Positions 23,735 to 35,680 are shown, numbered from the stretch's first letter. The stretch is 64,000 bases of DNA from Apiotrichum sp. Y4204 (GCA_025531455.1 JAMYHL010000019.1:124001-188000), one strand, 5' to 3'. Translations and numbers: made by a program. Notes: generated by a model not told the origin, from the letters alone.

Positions 23735-24259
23735 TCACTTTTCTGGTTCGTAACCGTAACCCCCCGCTCGGCCAGTCTTTCCCCCCACGATATTCGCTGC
23801 CCACACGATATCCGTGGCCGCGAGTATAGTGTATAGGCCGGGTTTCTTATCCTTCTTTTCCTCTTTTGCGGGGGGCCCGCGACTAATCTCCACACAACGG
23901 GGACACATGCGGCGGGGGCCCTCGCCGCTCGCGACGTGTGCGGCGTGGAAGGCGAGGATACTCGCACGGTTCGGCTCGCCGCCCGCTGCGGCGGCGCATT
24001 CGTCCGCTATCGAGGCTGGGTAGCCGAGCGACTGGAGGCGTTGGGACGTGGATGTTGCCCGGTGCGGGAGGAGGGAGCGCGAGAGGAAGGGCTCGGCGGG
24101 GAGCTCTATGGGGGGAAGGGTGGGCTTTGTCGCGGTGAGCGTTTCTGTGCTTGACGAGGCGATGGACATGGTTGGAGCGAGTGTGGAGCCTGAGATGGAC
24201 GCGGTGTCGGCGTCGACAGATGTGTCGACCGTGCGGTCGGGTGTCGTGGTAGTGGTCAT
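23735..24259 (-). CDS. small unknown protein with CPRC motif
   Basis: Single exon, 174 aa, from the ATG at 24259. The N-terminal 60 residues are Thr/Ser-rich and look disordered. The middle (QRLQSLGYPASIADECAAAA) faintly resembles a UBA-type helical fold, but the match is too weak to claim. A MCPRCVE pair of cysteines follows, then a Lys-rich linker and a Gly-rich end (GGKTGRAGGYGYEPEK). No family was recognised. The composition is unlike random shadow frames and the frame is closed by a proper start and stop, so a real gene is likely. It lies alone between two minus-strand genes. Confidence 0.6.
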   Translation of the reverse strand: MTTTTTPDRTVDTSVDADTASISGSTLAPTMSIASSSTETLTATKPTLPPIELPAEPFLSRSLLPHRATSTSQRLQSLGYPASIADECAAAAGGEPNRASILAFHAAHVASGEGPRRMCPRCVEISRGPPAKEEKKDKKPGLYTILAATDIVWAANIVGGKTGRAGGYGYEPEK

Positions 24260-24803
24260 GGTTGACAGTAGTTGCTGAGGTGGTTTGTTGATATGAAGCG
24301 CAAGAGTGAGCGAATGTGGAGCGTACTTTATACCTGTCCATCCCATCCTGTATCGCCTCCTCATCGTTTGCCACTGACGGGAGACGACGATAATGATAAG
24401 TGAACCGGTGCGCCAGTTGGCACATGGTCCAAGAAATGCCGGCACCGCCTTTGGCTTGGCATCGTGGTAAAACAACTAAGGATGTCATCGATCCGTTACG
24501 GCTTGTTCGCTCCACAACGATTACAACTCTCCGGAGTAGTACGACGTTTCTCGGATCATATGAAGTCCTAGCGTCGCATCTCTATCGTTCTGTCTACCGA
24601 ACTATACAGCGGGTACGGTCACGGAGTCGTTGGCGTGGAATGGGGGAAAAGTGGGGGTATGACTGAATCAAGTGTCCAACAGTACTGAAGTCTGATATCT
24701 ACAGATGATCACCTATCCGCGGCTCCAAGGCCGGTGGGGCCAGCTCACGTATCACTCTGGCGTTCTCATAATCTAACAAGTCCGAATCTAGCCTCGAAAC
24801 GTT
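24260..24803. other. intergenic region
   Basis: About 545 bp, AT-richer than the flanking genes, between two minus-strand genes. It holds the promoter of the 174-aa gene and the 3' end of the RTA1-like gene. No gene is seen. Confidence 0.45.
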
Positions 24804-26733
24804 TCACGCGCTTGGCTCGCGCACACTCGCCTCACTGGAGTACATGTTCTTTCCGCCGGCGTTGAGGTCCGTCATGGTCGTGTAACTCGGGTTTTCGCCG
24901 TATTGCTCCTGGTCGTCCACCCCGCTGCGGGGCACGCGCCTCTCGGGGGTGAGAATTGCCGGCGGCCAGAAGACAGTGTACACCATGATACCGAGGAAGA
25001 GCGGAAGGGTGTCGAGGCCTGTGAGTGTTAGTGGCTTGAACAAAAACCAGTAAGCAGCCGCCAACCTACCAGCAACAAAGCCCTCGTGCGTTGCGAGGTA
25101 TCCGACGTATCCTTGCGAGAGCTCGATTGTGCGGAAGACGGAACGGATGAGGAAGCAGATACACGTCCAGCCGAGGGCAAAGTACAGTTTCTTCCAGCCG
25201 GGGTGGTTCCAGACGAGGGCGTCTTTGCGTCTGCGGGTCAGCAGGGGAAAGGGGAGAAGAAGCAGGTCAAGGAACAGAGAAGGTCGCGGGAACTGTGGAT
25301 TGCCAGACGATGGCTGGCGGACCAACTATCCTCTAATTTTCAGATCGCCCGTCCGTAATTACTCACACGCGAAACAGGAATGTAATCCACAGGCAAGTAA
25401 ACAAGAAAAAGGAGGCGAGCTGGAGCGCCAGACCGATAAGGAAGATGCGGCTTCCAACATCGTGCAAGTTTTCAGAGGCGCTCATGCCGCCGCCGGACGC
25501 CTGAATCAAGAAGGTGATGACTGAGGTGAGCGTAGGCATGACGGCAGCACTCACTGTCGCTGATGACGAAAATCCACGAGACGCGGGACGGGCGGATGAA
25601 GAGATAGCGGTCCGCATTGAGGTGCTCGACGATGCGCCCGAGGAGAATGTAGTCGGCAGCAAGGAACGCACACGGGCTAAGTACAACAAACATGTACATC
25701 GCTAGGGAGTGAGTGTCTGGGAGACGCGTCACACCTACCAATGTAACCTCCCGTAGAGTGGACATTTGTGCGGAACCATAGGCGGAGCGCAATGCCGATG
25801 CCTTCGCAGAAGGTGCCAATGACAAGGACAAGGAAGTAGAGAGGCTTATGGCGAAGTTGGTCTGAGGTCAGCGCAAGTGGGGAGGGGCATTAGGTCACCG
25901 GCGATGGAGATGATACATGATCGGGGGGTGGAGGCCCCGACAATCTCATTCCGAACATTATGCCGAGCCGCGACGATCCATGTGCAGAGGATCAGAGGAT
26001 CAAAGGATATGCCAGAATGCCAGATGTGCAGATCATATGAATCAGAACGATCGCTGATCTGTTGATCTGCTGATCGACGGATCTTGTGATCTTGTGGCGC
26101 CCTATCCCGTTCCTGGAAGCTGCTGCCATAACGAAAACCAACTCAAAACGAGTTCGCCACCAGAAACTCACGATACAAGAAAATGAGCGCGGCCGAAAAG
26201 TAGAGCGCACACGCCGTCGCGTTGATGGGAATGCTGGGGATGTACCGGAGCGGGTTACACCTGGCATGAGTCAGTCTGGTATTCGGAAGTGGGATATGTG
26301 GCGTGTGGAGTGCGACATTCTCGGGGAGGGTCATGGCGTCAAAGTGCCCGTGTACCTGTATGCCCGTCTTCATGCACGTGTTGACCAACGATGAAAAAGA
26401 TTGAGATGGGCCCGAGCGCACTTTTCTCCCCGGCACCAGCCACTACGCCTTGTGATCCCCGGCCGTCGGTGGCTGCGACAGCGGCCGTACTCGGCGTAGA
26501 CTGCTCATATCGCGATATGGCAGCCATCCCGCACTGGCGTGCGGGATGTCGCTCCATCACATCCCATATCCCTGCTCTGCCCACCACCGCTTGCAGTTCA
26601 CTCACAGATCCTCCTTTGGGTCGATCGTGTTCTGGTCCATGGCACAGTACGGGTTCGAGCTCTTTCCGGCGAGCACCGGCGCGGCGAGCGCGAGGGCGAG
26701 CGCGAGGAGTACTGGTGGGGGCCGGGAGCGCAT
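24804..26733 (-). CDS. RTA1-family membrane protein (lipid-translocating exporter type)
   Basis: Exons are 26733-26606, 26260-26172, 25861-25739, 25701-25555, 25520-25367, 25230-25070 and 25018-24804 (338 aa, typical length). The protein begins with a hydrophobic signal-like segment (VLLALALALAAPVLAG). About seven membrane helices with RTA1 family blocks follow: HKPLYFLVLVIGTFCEGIGI, SPCAFLAADYILLGRIVEHL, FLIQASGGGMSA and RSVFRTIELSQGYVGYL. RTA1 members are fungal plasma-membrane proteins; yeast RSB1 exports sphingoid bases and RTA1 gives resistance to aminocholesterol. The substrate here is unknown. Two introns are very long for this genome (345 and 310 nt); the first holds a strong hairpin. 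The 51-nt intron (25019-25069) is stop-free and a multiple of three. The first exon junction is the least certain. Confidence 0.88.
26506..26548. repeat. 14-bp palindrome next to a 10-bp perfect hairpin, within RTA1 intron 1
   Basis: CATATCGCGATATG at 26506-26519 is a perfect 14-bp palindrome. Six bases on, CATCCCGCAC (26525-26534) pairs perfectly with GTGCGGGATG (26539-26548) around a 4-base loop. Both sit in the unusually long first intron of the RTA1-like gene. Confidence 0.85.
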
Positions 26734-27642
26734 GTTGAGGGGGTTTATCTAATGAATGTCGGGCTGGGAGTCAGACAAAGTACCACATCACCACAACACA
26801 CGACGACCACCGCTGCCACTCGACTCGCTTTCCCTCTCGCTCTTGACTCACTGGCTCAGGCCGGGCAATAACTGGGGAAACGTCTTCTCACATTCCATTT
26901 TCCCAGCTTTATAGCGAATCGCATGCACCATGTGTGGCCGACTAAAGTGCCCGTTCCGGTCGGCCTCCTGTCTCGTTTGGAGCCCGATGGTGGGTTTATT
27001 GTGCCCGTAGAGTCCCCAGCCTTTCAGGTTTAGTGGATCAAAAGTGGCCGTCGGGCCGGGGTTTCCGAGTGGATTCCGGGATTCCCGAGATGGCCGAAAT
27101 GCAGCTGCGCAGGAACATCCGACCGTTATCTCTTGGCCTCTCGCATCGGATATCTATGAATGTTATTGGGCTAAGTGAATTTAGATCCTCTGCACAGCAT
27201 ACACAGCATGCCTGCGATGGCGTGTCGTTTGTGGCTTGTTGCATTTGTTGCTTATCATGGTGAGAGTGAGATCGGGTTTGGCGTCATCAGTCGGGCCTGT
27301 CATCAGTCGGACCGGAAAGACCGAGCAAGCCCCTCACCCAGTCCTGCAAGTTTTGGGCTCCAGTTGATTGCTCTGAGAGGTACGTCCGATTGCAGCGCTT
27401 CTGCTGGGGACTTCAAGCTTATTATGTGGTCTGCGGGGCATCAAGCTTATAGCGGACTGCGGGGCTCTCAAAACCCCAGAACATCGTCAATTTGACCATC
27501 TCATTCCATCATTGCTTCTTTACACCGCCTTGGACGTTTTCACAAGTGCATACACAATCACACGATAGAGCTACGGGACAAACTGGTTCGATGAGACATG
27601 GACGCGTGGTCCAGGGATGATATTTGAGGCACCATGTGGCGC
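26734..27642. other. intergenic region
   Basis: About 0.9 kb between the RTA1-like gene start and the eIF5 3' end, both minus strand. An imperfect direct repeat lies at about 27412-27466 (TCAAGCTTAT ... CTGCGGGGC, twice) and a short repeat CATCAGTCGG at 27285-27311. No gene is seen. Confidence 0.5.
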
Positions 27643-28871
27643 CTACTCCTCGTCGCTCGACTCGTCGTCGGCCTCCTCGAGCCACTTGAGGAACGCATCG
27701 GCCGACTTGCGGACCTTCTTCGAGGTCTCCTTGTCGACGTACTTCTTCGAGACGTGGGTGCCCCAGTTCTGGCACACCTCCTCGTCAAGAATGTCCTCCT
27801 GGTACAGGGCCATAAGAGCCTTCGCAGTGGTGCCGTTCGAGCAGAGGGTGTCGACGTCCTCAGAGAGACCGATGAGACGCTCAATACCACCAAGCAGCGC
27901 CTTCTGGTGCTTCTCGCCAGTGACAAGCTAGATTGTCAGAACGGTTTTGATTTCAAAGTTTCAATACTCACAGCAGAGAGGAGCTGAGCACGCTTTTCGA
28001 TCTGCTTGTCGATACCCTCGGTGGTGAAGAGCTTCTCGCCAATGGGGACAAGGGCCTTGTACTTGCCCACAATCTCCAGCTCCTTGATCTTGGCAATAAT
28101 GTCGGTGTCCGAGGCATCGCGGTTCTCCTCGAGCCAGGCGCCGAGCTGGCTGTATGGCGAGTTGGCGTCCTCCTCGTCATCGTCGACCTCAAGGTCCTTG
28201 ACTTTGCCAACGACAGCATCAACGTCGCCGTTGGCCGAGCCGTTGGGGGAAGACGAGCCGTTCACGTCGTAGACGACAGGGCCACCAACGTTGGCCTCGG
28301 CGGTCATGCCCTTCTTGCCCTTCTTGTCCTTCTTGGGAGGGTTCTTGAGAATGAAGGTGGTGAGCCTGTGGCGCATGTCGATGCCCGTGTGGGCACCGCA
28401 AGCCTTGCAGTCACGGTGAATGTCCTCGTTCCTGCCGCGGCCTGTGATGACAAGCTCGGTCTCGGGGTTCTTGCACGAGGCGCAGAGAACAAACTTGTCG
28501 ATGAATGTGTCAAGGAGCTCGCGAAGGCGGTCGGCCTGGTGCTCGCCATTGACAATGTAGCGGTCGTTGGCCATGGTGGTCTGAGCACCGAGCTCCGTAC
28601 CAAAGAACTTGGTGGGGTCTGCGGTCAGTTTACTGACAAGATAGTGGCAACCTCAGGCTACTCACAGCTGGGAGGGCGGTTCAGGGCGCGAGCAACGTCC
28701 TCCATGTTGGGAACGACAGTTTTGATACCGTTACCACGGCCCTCGACCTTGGTCGTAAGAACGGGCATCTTGTAGCGCTGACGTTAGACTAAACAGGTAT
28801 AATATCCCGAGCGGTCCACTTACGTAGAACTTGTCGTCGACGTCGCGGCGGATGTTAACGAGAGCAGCCAT
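27643..28871 (-). CDS. TIF5: translation initiation factor eIF5
   Basis: Exons are 28871-28824, 28777-28666, 28618-27972 and 27927-27643 (363 aa; introns 46, 47 and 44 nt). The N-terminal GTPase-activating domain starts [10 protein letters not shown] and continues [21 protein letters not shown]17 corresponds to the catalytic arginine R15 of yeast eIF5 and is the first codon after intron 1. A four-cysteine zinc site follows (CASC at 99-102, CKAC at 124-127). The C-terminal W2/HEAT domain ends with the usual aromatic and acidic box ([16 protein letters not shown]). eIF5 triggers GTP hydrolysis by eIF2 at start-codon selection in the cytosol. A good acceptor site 15 nt before the ATG suggests a leader intron. 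Confidence 0.96.
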
Positions 28872-28886
28872 GTTGGGCAATTAGGT

Positions 28887-29597
28887 CTGTAATGTCAGCG
28901 ACTGCTTGTGCATTGACACAACAATTGTGTAGGCACGCCGCAATGCGTTTGAGGCTCCAAGCTCCATACGTGCATGCATGCATAGCACGTGTTGAAGAAT
29001 GCAGCAGTCAACAACGCAAAACACGATGGAATACGCGCGCAACGTTGTGCTCTGGTTGCCGCCACGCCTGTGCAATTGCGGTGGTACTCTGCAACTCACA
29101 ATCAACGAGAATGGACTATGGGGCGGGAGTGGAGGATGTTGAGGGTGGTCGAATAGTCTCGATGCTGCATGAACTGTTGTGCCTAGGGTGTCAGAAAGTG
29201 CATTCTGTGAGTGCAACATGCACGATGGGATCCCAGTTGTCCAAGAACTTAAGAGGTGTGGAATGGTGGAGGGAGCTGCGGGGATTCACGGCAATGACGG
29301 TGCGAGAAGTGTGGGCAGAGTGGACATAAAAAAGTGCAACACCCATTGTCTTTGGTTGGGTGGCCAGGGAACGCTATGCGATACTATGTGGTTTGGACCA
29401 CCACAATGCGATGGACACGCATTATCGATCTGTGAGCATCACACGACCCGCTAGCATGCAGAACGTGCAGGAGCTCGTCCTTCTTTTCCCGAACGCTCCA
29501 ACGCAGCGCCCTGGCACACAACTGCGCCCCCTTCCTTCCTTCTTGCCACCCTCACAATCCATTGTTCTTGGTCATCCCACGTAGACCTAGTACTCAC
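28887..29597 (-). other. probable 5' leader intron of eIF5
   Basis: On the minus strand a branch and acceptor (CGCTGACATTACAG, AG at 28888-28887) sit 15 nt upstream of the eIF5 ATG. The best upstream donor, CAAGCA followed by GTGAGT, starts at 29597. This gives a 711-nt leader intron. The acceptor is strong; the donor pairing is inferred. Confidence 0.5.
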
Positions 29598-30469
29598 TGC
29601 TTGGAAGCGCACGAATGCCGGTACAAGGGGAAGGAACACGGTCGGGTGGGCGATGGGTGTTCGAGGCGCGGAAACGGCGGGGTAGCGCGTGGGACGGGAT
29701 CGTTGCTGACAGAGCCGTAAGCTCGGAGGGACTGAGGCGAACGAGGGGGTTTGCTAGTTGCTGGATAAAGGGGGTTTATGACTAGCTGGTGCTGGTCTGC
29801 GGCGCGAGCTGAAAGTAAGAGGAGATCGGTGTGGTGGGTGATGGGGAGACGCTGCAAGAGAGCAGATTGGAGCGTGGTTGAGTTGGAATGGGAGTGATCA
29901 GATGTTGATGAGAGATGAGAGATGGGAAGAGACAAAGTGTGGATGAATAAATTGTAGAGTATCGCCGCTGGACAGCCTGGCTAGCCTGGCCACTGCGCGC
30001 TAGCGCAGTCAGAGCCCATTCCCTGTCACGCAGGGCGGTGGCGGCCGAAATAAAGAAATGCAACCGTGGGAAAGTTGCTCTCACCCAAGATTTGAGGGCT
30101 GTGTGCGGCCATATGCGGCTGTAGGAACAGCCGTGCCTGGGACATGTGCACATGTATACTCGAATCGTTTCCTGACTTCAAGATCGCAGGAACAACACTT
30201 GCCATTGCGCAACCAGTGTTCATCATCTGCATAGTTTGGATGCAAGCGGAAATGAGAGAAATGTGGGTTCTACTGTAGGGTACAAGAAAGGAGCAGATGG
30301 GCAATCATTGTCCCGTTTTCTCTCAATGAACAAGATGGAGAGTGAACATACACATGCTAAGGGTCAAACGCCTCGGCCTGCGAGATTGATGAGGGAGAGT
30401 GGCTTCTAGGGTTACAGTGGTATGGGTCCGGGAGGGAATGGAATGCAGGGTGAACAGGACGCGGAGAGC
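29598..30469. other. intergenic region
   Basis: About 870 bp holding the likely eIF5 promoter and first leader exon, and the 3' end of the MscS-type gene. An open minus-strand frame at 29594-29935 ends exactly at the proposed leader donor and resembles no protein. Confidence 0.4.
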
Positions 30470-33263
30470 TTAGATTCTATTGCCAGAAGCGTTGCCAGAA
30501 GCATCGCCGGGAGGGGACTCGCGTTCGGGGGAGGGTCCGCTCGCTGCCTGAGGCTCGTTCTGGGCCAGAGGGCTGGGTTGGAAGAAGTTAGATCCAGACA
30601 CGGCAGCCGACGCAGCAGCAGGGAAATAACCCTGGTTGGGCTGCACCTGGACACCTTGAGCACCGGGGTGGTGTTGCAAGCGCGGCAGTGGTGTCGGCAG
30701 GGGTGTAATGTCAAGGGCTGGATTCCGAACTGCACGCGATGCGGTATCAAAGAGATCGGTGCTCGAGTCATGGCGAGAGTGGAGTCCGGACATGGCGACG
30801 TCAAACGTGGGAGGAGGTTCCTGGCGGGTACGCTCCTTTTCCGCGTCGGCAGCCGCAACATCGGCCCACGGAACCTCTGTGTAGCGAGTGGGGTCGGCGG
30901 GAGGCGGGTCGGGGTTGCCAGCACCTCCAGGTCCCCAGATCTGGAGTTCGAGGAGGACCATCTTGAGCTGACAGACCCACTTGTTACGGCGCTGGACCTT
31001 GAGGGCACCAAGCTGCCAGTTGGACTTGTACTTGATGTCGGCCTTAAGAACCATCGAGGCCTGGTTCGGCATGTCCGCAACTGTGACGTCGAAAGCAGGA
31101 AGGAAATCGCGGGCATTGTCCTTGCAGAAACGGAGCATCCTCTCACGAAGAGCCTGGAGCTGCTCGAATGTCGTGTCGAAGGCGACGTCAAAGGTGAAGG
31201 TTTCGGAAGTGGGACCGGAACGACGAACATTCTCGATGACCTTGGTGGAAAGAATGTTGTGGCCGATCCAGACGTACTTGCCGTCGATGCGCTTGAACGC
31301 AGTGGAGAGCAATTCGACCTTTGCCACGGTGTAGGAGTTGTTGTCGATATCAACCCGGTCTCCAACATCGTAAGGGTGCTTGACAAAGACGAAGATGCAC
31401 GCCAGAAGGATCTCCTGGGTGGTGGTACCAATCATCCACGAGATGGACAGAATGAAGGTCGAGGCGGACGAGATCCAGCCGGAGAGCTTCTGGTCGGCAG
31501 CGCCAGTCATGGTGATGAGGATAAGGATGTCGATTATGAGAACGAGCATGATGAGAATCTCGTCAAGGCGCATGACGGCACCGTCGAGGTCACGGATTGA
31601 AGCCTCGAGCGCCATGCGCTCACGGTGGAGCTCCATAAGAGCGGCGTCCATCTCGTCGCGGGTGGCGTCACCGTTTCCATCACGGTCAAAGATGTTGAAT
31701 GCTATCTCCGACTTCTCCTCGTCATAGTTGAAGCACGGCTTGATATCGTCTATCGTCACGCAGTCGGCGCCAGGGGCACGGAACGAGTAGTAAAGGCGAC
31801 GAGCCAGAGCCTTGGACTTGTTGGCGGAGGTGATAGCAGCCCTCACCTTGTTGGCGGGGGAGTTGGTCTGGAGAACACTCGAGCCGGCCATTTCCGAAGC
31901 GACGTTGCCGAGAGCGGTAGTGGTGCTTTGAGCGGCCGACTTCAAACCGCGGAGCGCTTTGCGAATCACCATCCTGGGCATTTGGCTGTTCTTGGTGCGA
32001 ACTGATGAGGCGTCATCACCAATTTCTGTTCCAGGGATGTGCTTGGAGCGAACGTAGAGCGCCGTGAGTATGTTGACCGATTGCTTCTGCTCAGCCAGCC
32101 GGTCGGCGTAGGCATCGCGATGGAAAGCAAATGCGATCATTTGGATTATCAACTTCTCAGCGAGGAGCACCGCCATACAGAAGATGAAACCAAGCAGAAG
32201 CTTCCTGATCATGTCGAGAGACGATCGAGAAGGAGATGCCGTGTACCTGTCCGTCTGGTTGTTGTACACGAGCGGCGTGAAGCTAACGTTCATGACCACA
32301 GCCCAGATGAGGAATTTGGCGTACTTGCCGAGGTTATTGACGACGGGAATGTATGCCTTCAAGGAGGGGACGACGGACGCGATTGTCTGGCGGAAGATTG
32401 CGGGGAACATCATAAAGAAAGCCTTGGACGCCCAGAGACTGACCCAGGTGACGCTGAGCCAGATGGACCACCAGCGAAGACTAACACCCCAAACAGCGAT
32501 CTTGCGTTCAGGATCGCCGGCGGTGATGGCAAAGTCGACAATGCCCGGAACCCACAACAGAATGACGACGGGGATAATGAACAGCATCCAGCGAACGGCG
32601 ATGCCCCGGTCCACAAGCCACAGGTAAAAGCGGCTAAAGGCATTGGTACCGGCATCACCGTCTGCAAAACGCATTTTTGTGTCCTTGGCCGCCGCGGGGC
32701 TGTAGGCCTCGGCTTCGGCGAAAGCGTCAAACGAGTGACCACGCGATGCCGACTTCTGGTGACCGCGCTTTTCATCCATGGTGTTCACAGTCGAGTGCGA
32801 ATGGGTCGGCAAGATGTTTGGGCGGGGCGCAAAGTGAACAGGTGTCGATCTGCCAGACTGGGCTTCAGGTGTGTCGTTCAGCGGCAGAGAGTGAAAGCTG
32901 GCGCCGTGCGGTCCGTGAGGACCCGCAGGAGGGTAGGCCATGGGCAAATGAGGCGGAAGACGCTGGTGCGAGAGGTCGGCTGGAGTGAGCCACGGCAATT
33001 TGAGTTTAAAAAATATATGGACACAGGTGGCTATGCGGAGGCCTGCGATGGGACATGACCACAGTGGAGGGTGTTTCCTCGTCGTGTCCATGACGCTATC
33101 ACTCACCTTCCTCTGAAGAGCGTTGGAGATGAGTACGCGAGTTCTCGCGGTTCAAAGGTGAAAGAATGAATGTCTCTTCGTCCGAGTTACCGGCGCTTCG
33201 CAGTGAGCTGTATGATCTAAAGTGTGTGGGTGCTTGAAGAGAGGGTTTTGGAGAGTTGGACAT
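30470..33263 (-). CDS. MscS-family mechanosensitive channel with EF-hand
   Basis: Exons are 33263-33107 and 32979-30470 (888 aa; 127-nt intron, phase 1). Several N-terminal membrane segments appear (RWMLFIIPVVILLWVPGIV; LLLGFIFCMAVLLAEKLIIQ). An EF-hand calcium loop at about residue 480 follows (FDRDGNGDATRDEM, with all acidic positions), then membrane helices and the MscS pore and beta-domain (HPYDVGDRVDIDN). This order is that of the fungal Msy1/Msy2 channels, which sit in the ER in fission yeast and control calcium under hypo-osmotic shock. The C-terminus is a disordered Pro/Ser/Gln tail. The first exon was added because its donor, phase and frame join exactly. Other starts include 32941. 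A 2.5-kb intron-free second exon is unusual in this window. Confidence 0.92.
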
Positions 33264-34302
33264 GGGGCTTGATGGTGCTATCCAGCTGTGACCTGCACAG
33301 GTGGAGGGAGATGAGAACGAGGAATGAGAAGAAAAATGCAAGAGATGAAGAGATGAGAAGAATTGAAGAAGACAGAAGAAATCAGAAGAGGGAAGACGAG
33401 ATCAGAGTGGTGACGAGGAGCGAAGCGATTAGCAGCTTTGCAGGTTCCAGGTTGCAGGTTGCCGTGACGAGATAAAACTGAGCACACGGCAATCTGTTCC
33501 ACACCCTCGCGGGCCTCGGGCACCCTCGTCCCTCGTACACTCTCGTCCCTTGTCCCTCGACCCGCGTTGCGCCAATGGACACGACCTTTTTTTTTTTTGG
33601 ACACTGCCAAACACAATTCAGTCTGTGGAAACCCCCTCCTTGTTGGCCCTGCTAGCCCTGCCAGCTGTGGCACGCCACGCAGGGTGAAACGCATCTGGAT
33701 AACCACAGTGGGTGGGATAAGACTCGGCCAACATAATTTATTGTCGTCGCACCTCGGCATCTGTGCAAGCAGTGCGTGGGGAGGGGAAGAACAGGTACCA
33801 CCCCATATTCAGAGGCGTCCGGGCCTGGAGCGGGAAGGGCACAGGCGAGGATTCGAAGAAAGGGGGGTTGCACAGCAGCTAGCTGCGGGCTTGCACTTGC
33901 GGCCCTCTCGGCCTCCCGCGCCTTCCAGAACAGAAACGCGTGGAATAGACTTTGGCACATGCCGCCGCATGCCGCCGCGCTGCCAAAATATCACAACCCG
34001 TTTCGCCCGCAGCTCTCTCTCTCCTTCGGCCATCGCGCTGAGTGAGCAAGACCAGCGATCGGCAATGAATGCCACCAGCGGATCGCTGTGCACTGATCCA
34101 CCGGATCGCCAGTCTATGCTGATCAACGAAGATCGATGGATTGATGGATCCACAACCCTCAAGCTCTGTCTCTTGCCCTGTACATGCTGTGCACCTTTGG
34201 ATGAGGTGATCCACGGCAGATCGCCCCAGATGCCCCAGATTCGGCCAAGGCACCCCAGATATGAATCATGGGAACAGATTTGCAAGACACGAGGATTTGA
34301 GG

Positions 34303-34329
34303 ATGCAGGATATGCAGGATATGCAGGAT
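34303..34329. repeat. 9-bp tandem repeat ATGCAGGAT, three copies
   Basis: Three perfect head-to-tail copies of ATGCAGGAT, followed by a partial copy. No gene overlaps. Confidence 0.85.
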
Positions 34330-34785
34330 GGCAGGGCACACAAAGTCCGCAGAGGTGCGCAGGCACGTTGGTGGGCAAAGTGCACAGTCACGTTGTTCAG
34401 AAGGGCGTTGAACACTGAAGCAAAAGGTGCACAGGTCCTAGGAGCACCGGCCGGGCTACTCACGCGTCCTGGCGCTAGAAGGGCGCTAGTTTTACGCTTA
34501 CTGGCTTTCTAGCTTTCTAGGCCATACCGTTCGTCGTGCCTGCAACGTGACGAAACGAGAAGAGCAGGATGCACGATGGACAGGACACGACTGCGGACAA
34601 CGGGCAACGACCGACAAAGCAGGATTGTAGGACGCCAGGGGCCAGGGGAAGGATGAGGAATGGTGCAGAATGACGTGCGACACCTCGCGGAACACCACTT
34701 TGACAAAACCCTCAAACCACCACGTCCAGACTCCACAAAGACAAGACAGCACAATGGATGATGAACAAGACGCAGTAACACTTAC

Positions 34786-34838
34786 CTGTGAGGCCGCTTG
34801 TATGAGTATCCGCCCTGGGCGTTAGCGGGGGGGCTCAT
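34786..34838 (-). other. exon-like segment without a partner
   Basis: On the minus strand an ATG at 34838 opens a 17-codon frame (MSPPANAQGGYSYKRPH) ending at a perfect donor AG/GTAAGTG. No downstream exon in matching phase was found. It may be a leader exon or upstream frame of the MscS-type gene, or chance. A second ATG directly followed by GTGAGT lies at 35932-35930. Confidence 0.25.
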
Positions 34839-35635
34839 CGTGACGGAGGTCGAGCGCACTGATCACGGCGAGACGGAGGGCCGAGTGGAGAGTGTCGGGG
34901 TGGAGTGGTGTGGAGAGGGGAGGAGCGATCAGGGGTGGAGGAGTGTAGTGATGACAGCGACACGAGCACAAAGATCCACAACGATTCGAGCTACCGACCA
35001 GCGGCGATAAGGGCTACAGTCGAGAGCTCGGTAGAGGAGACAGAATAGTGCACAGTGGGAGCAGAATGAATGTACAGAGATCAAAGAGCGAACAGTGTTT
35101 TGTGCCGGCGGCATATATATTTCTCGAAGAGAGCAGCACACCTGTGCAATTGTGCAGCGCACTGCACATGCTGTACCGGATCACAGGATCACAGGGCAAA
35201 CACATGTCCCACCTGGCACTGGGTATCCGGTATAACACGTCACGGCCAAAGGCTTCGGCTTGCTGTCTCATAGGAGATGCACGGATCCACGGCCACTTTG
35301 CGAGGACGTAGTGCCTCATCGGTGACGGCATCACGTTCGGACGTCCTTCGGATCCTGCATCCCCATCTCCGCGACAGCTCCCACCTCGGCCTCTATTCGC
35401 CCGTACACAAGTAAAAAGTGGCTGTGGATCGAGCTGCGAAGGACAAGGGTTGGAGGAATAGGTCCTCGCAGATGACCATGGTGCATGGCCGGTGGGCACA
35501 GCACCGCATGATATGACGTGACGGAGCAGGAAACAGGGAAGGGAGCCGTCGTCTGCGGTGCGAGTGCAGGGAAGCAGGTGGAGCGGAATAGGGACGGCGC
35601 GAGCAAGAGGTCCGCAGGTCCGCTTGGCCGCTTGG

Positions 35636-35680
35636 CCCAGTGACCCAGTGACCCAGTGACCCAGTGATCCAGTGACCCAG
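35636..35680. repeat. 8-bp tandem repeat CCCAGTGA
   Basis: Five head-to-tail copies of CCCAGTGA (the fifth has T for the first C) and a partial sixth. No gene overlaps. Confidence 0.9.

Noticed and set aside
33567..34418. Open frame of 283 aa on the plus strand
   Set aside because: No recognisable domain; it runs through a 9-bp tandem repeat and a poly-T tract; likely chance.
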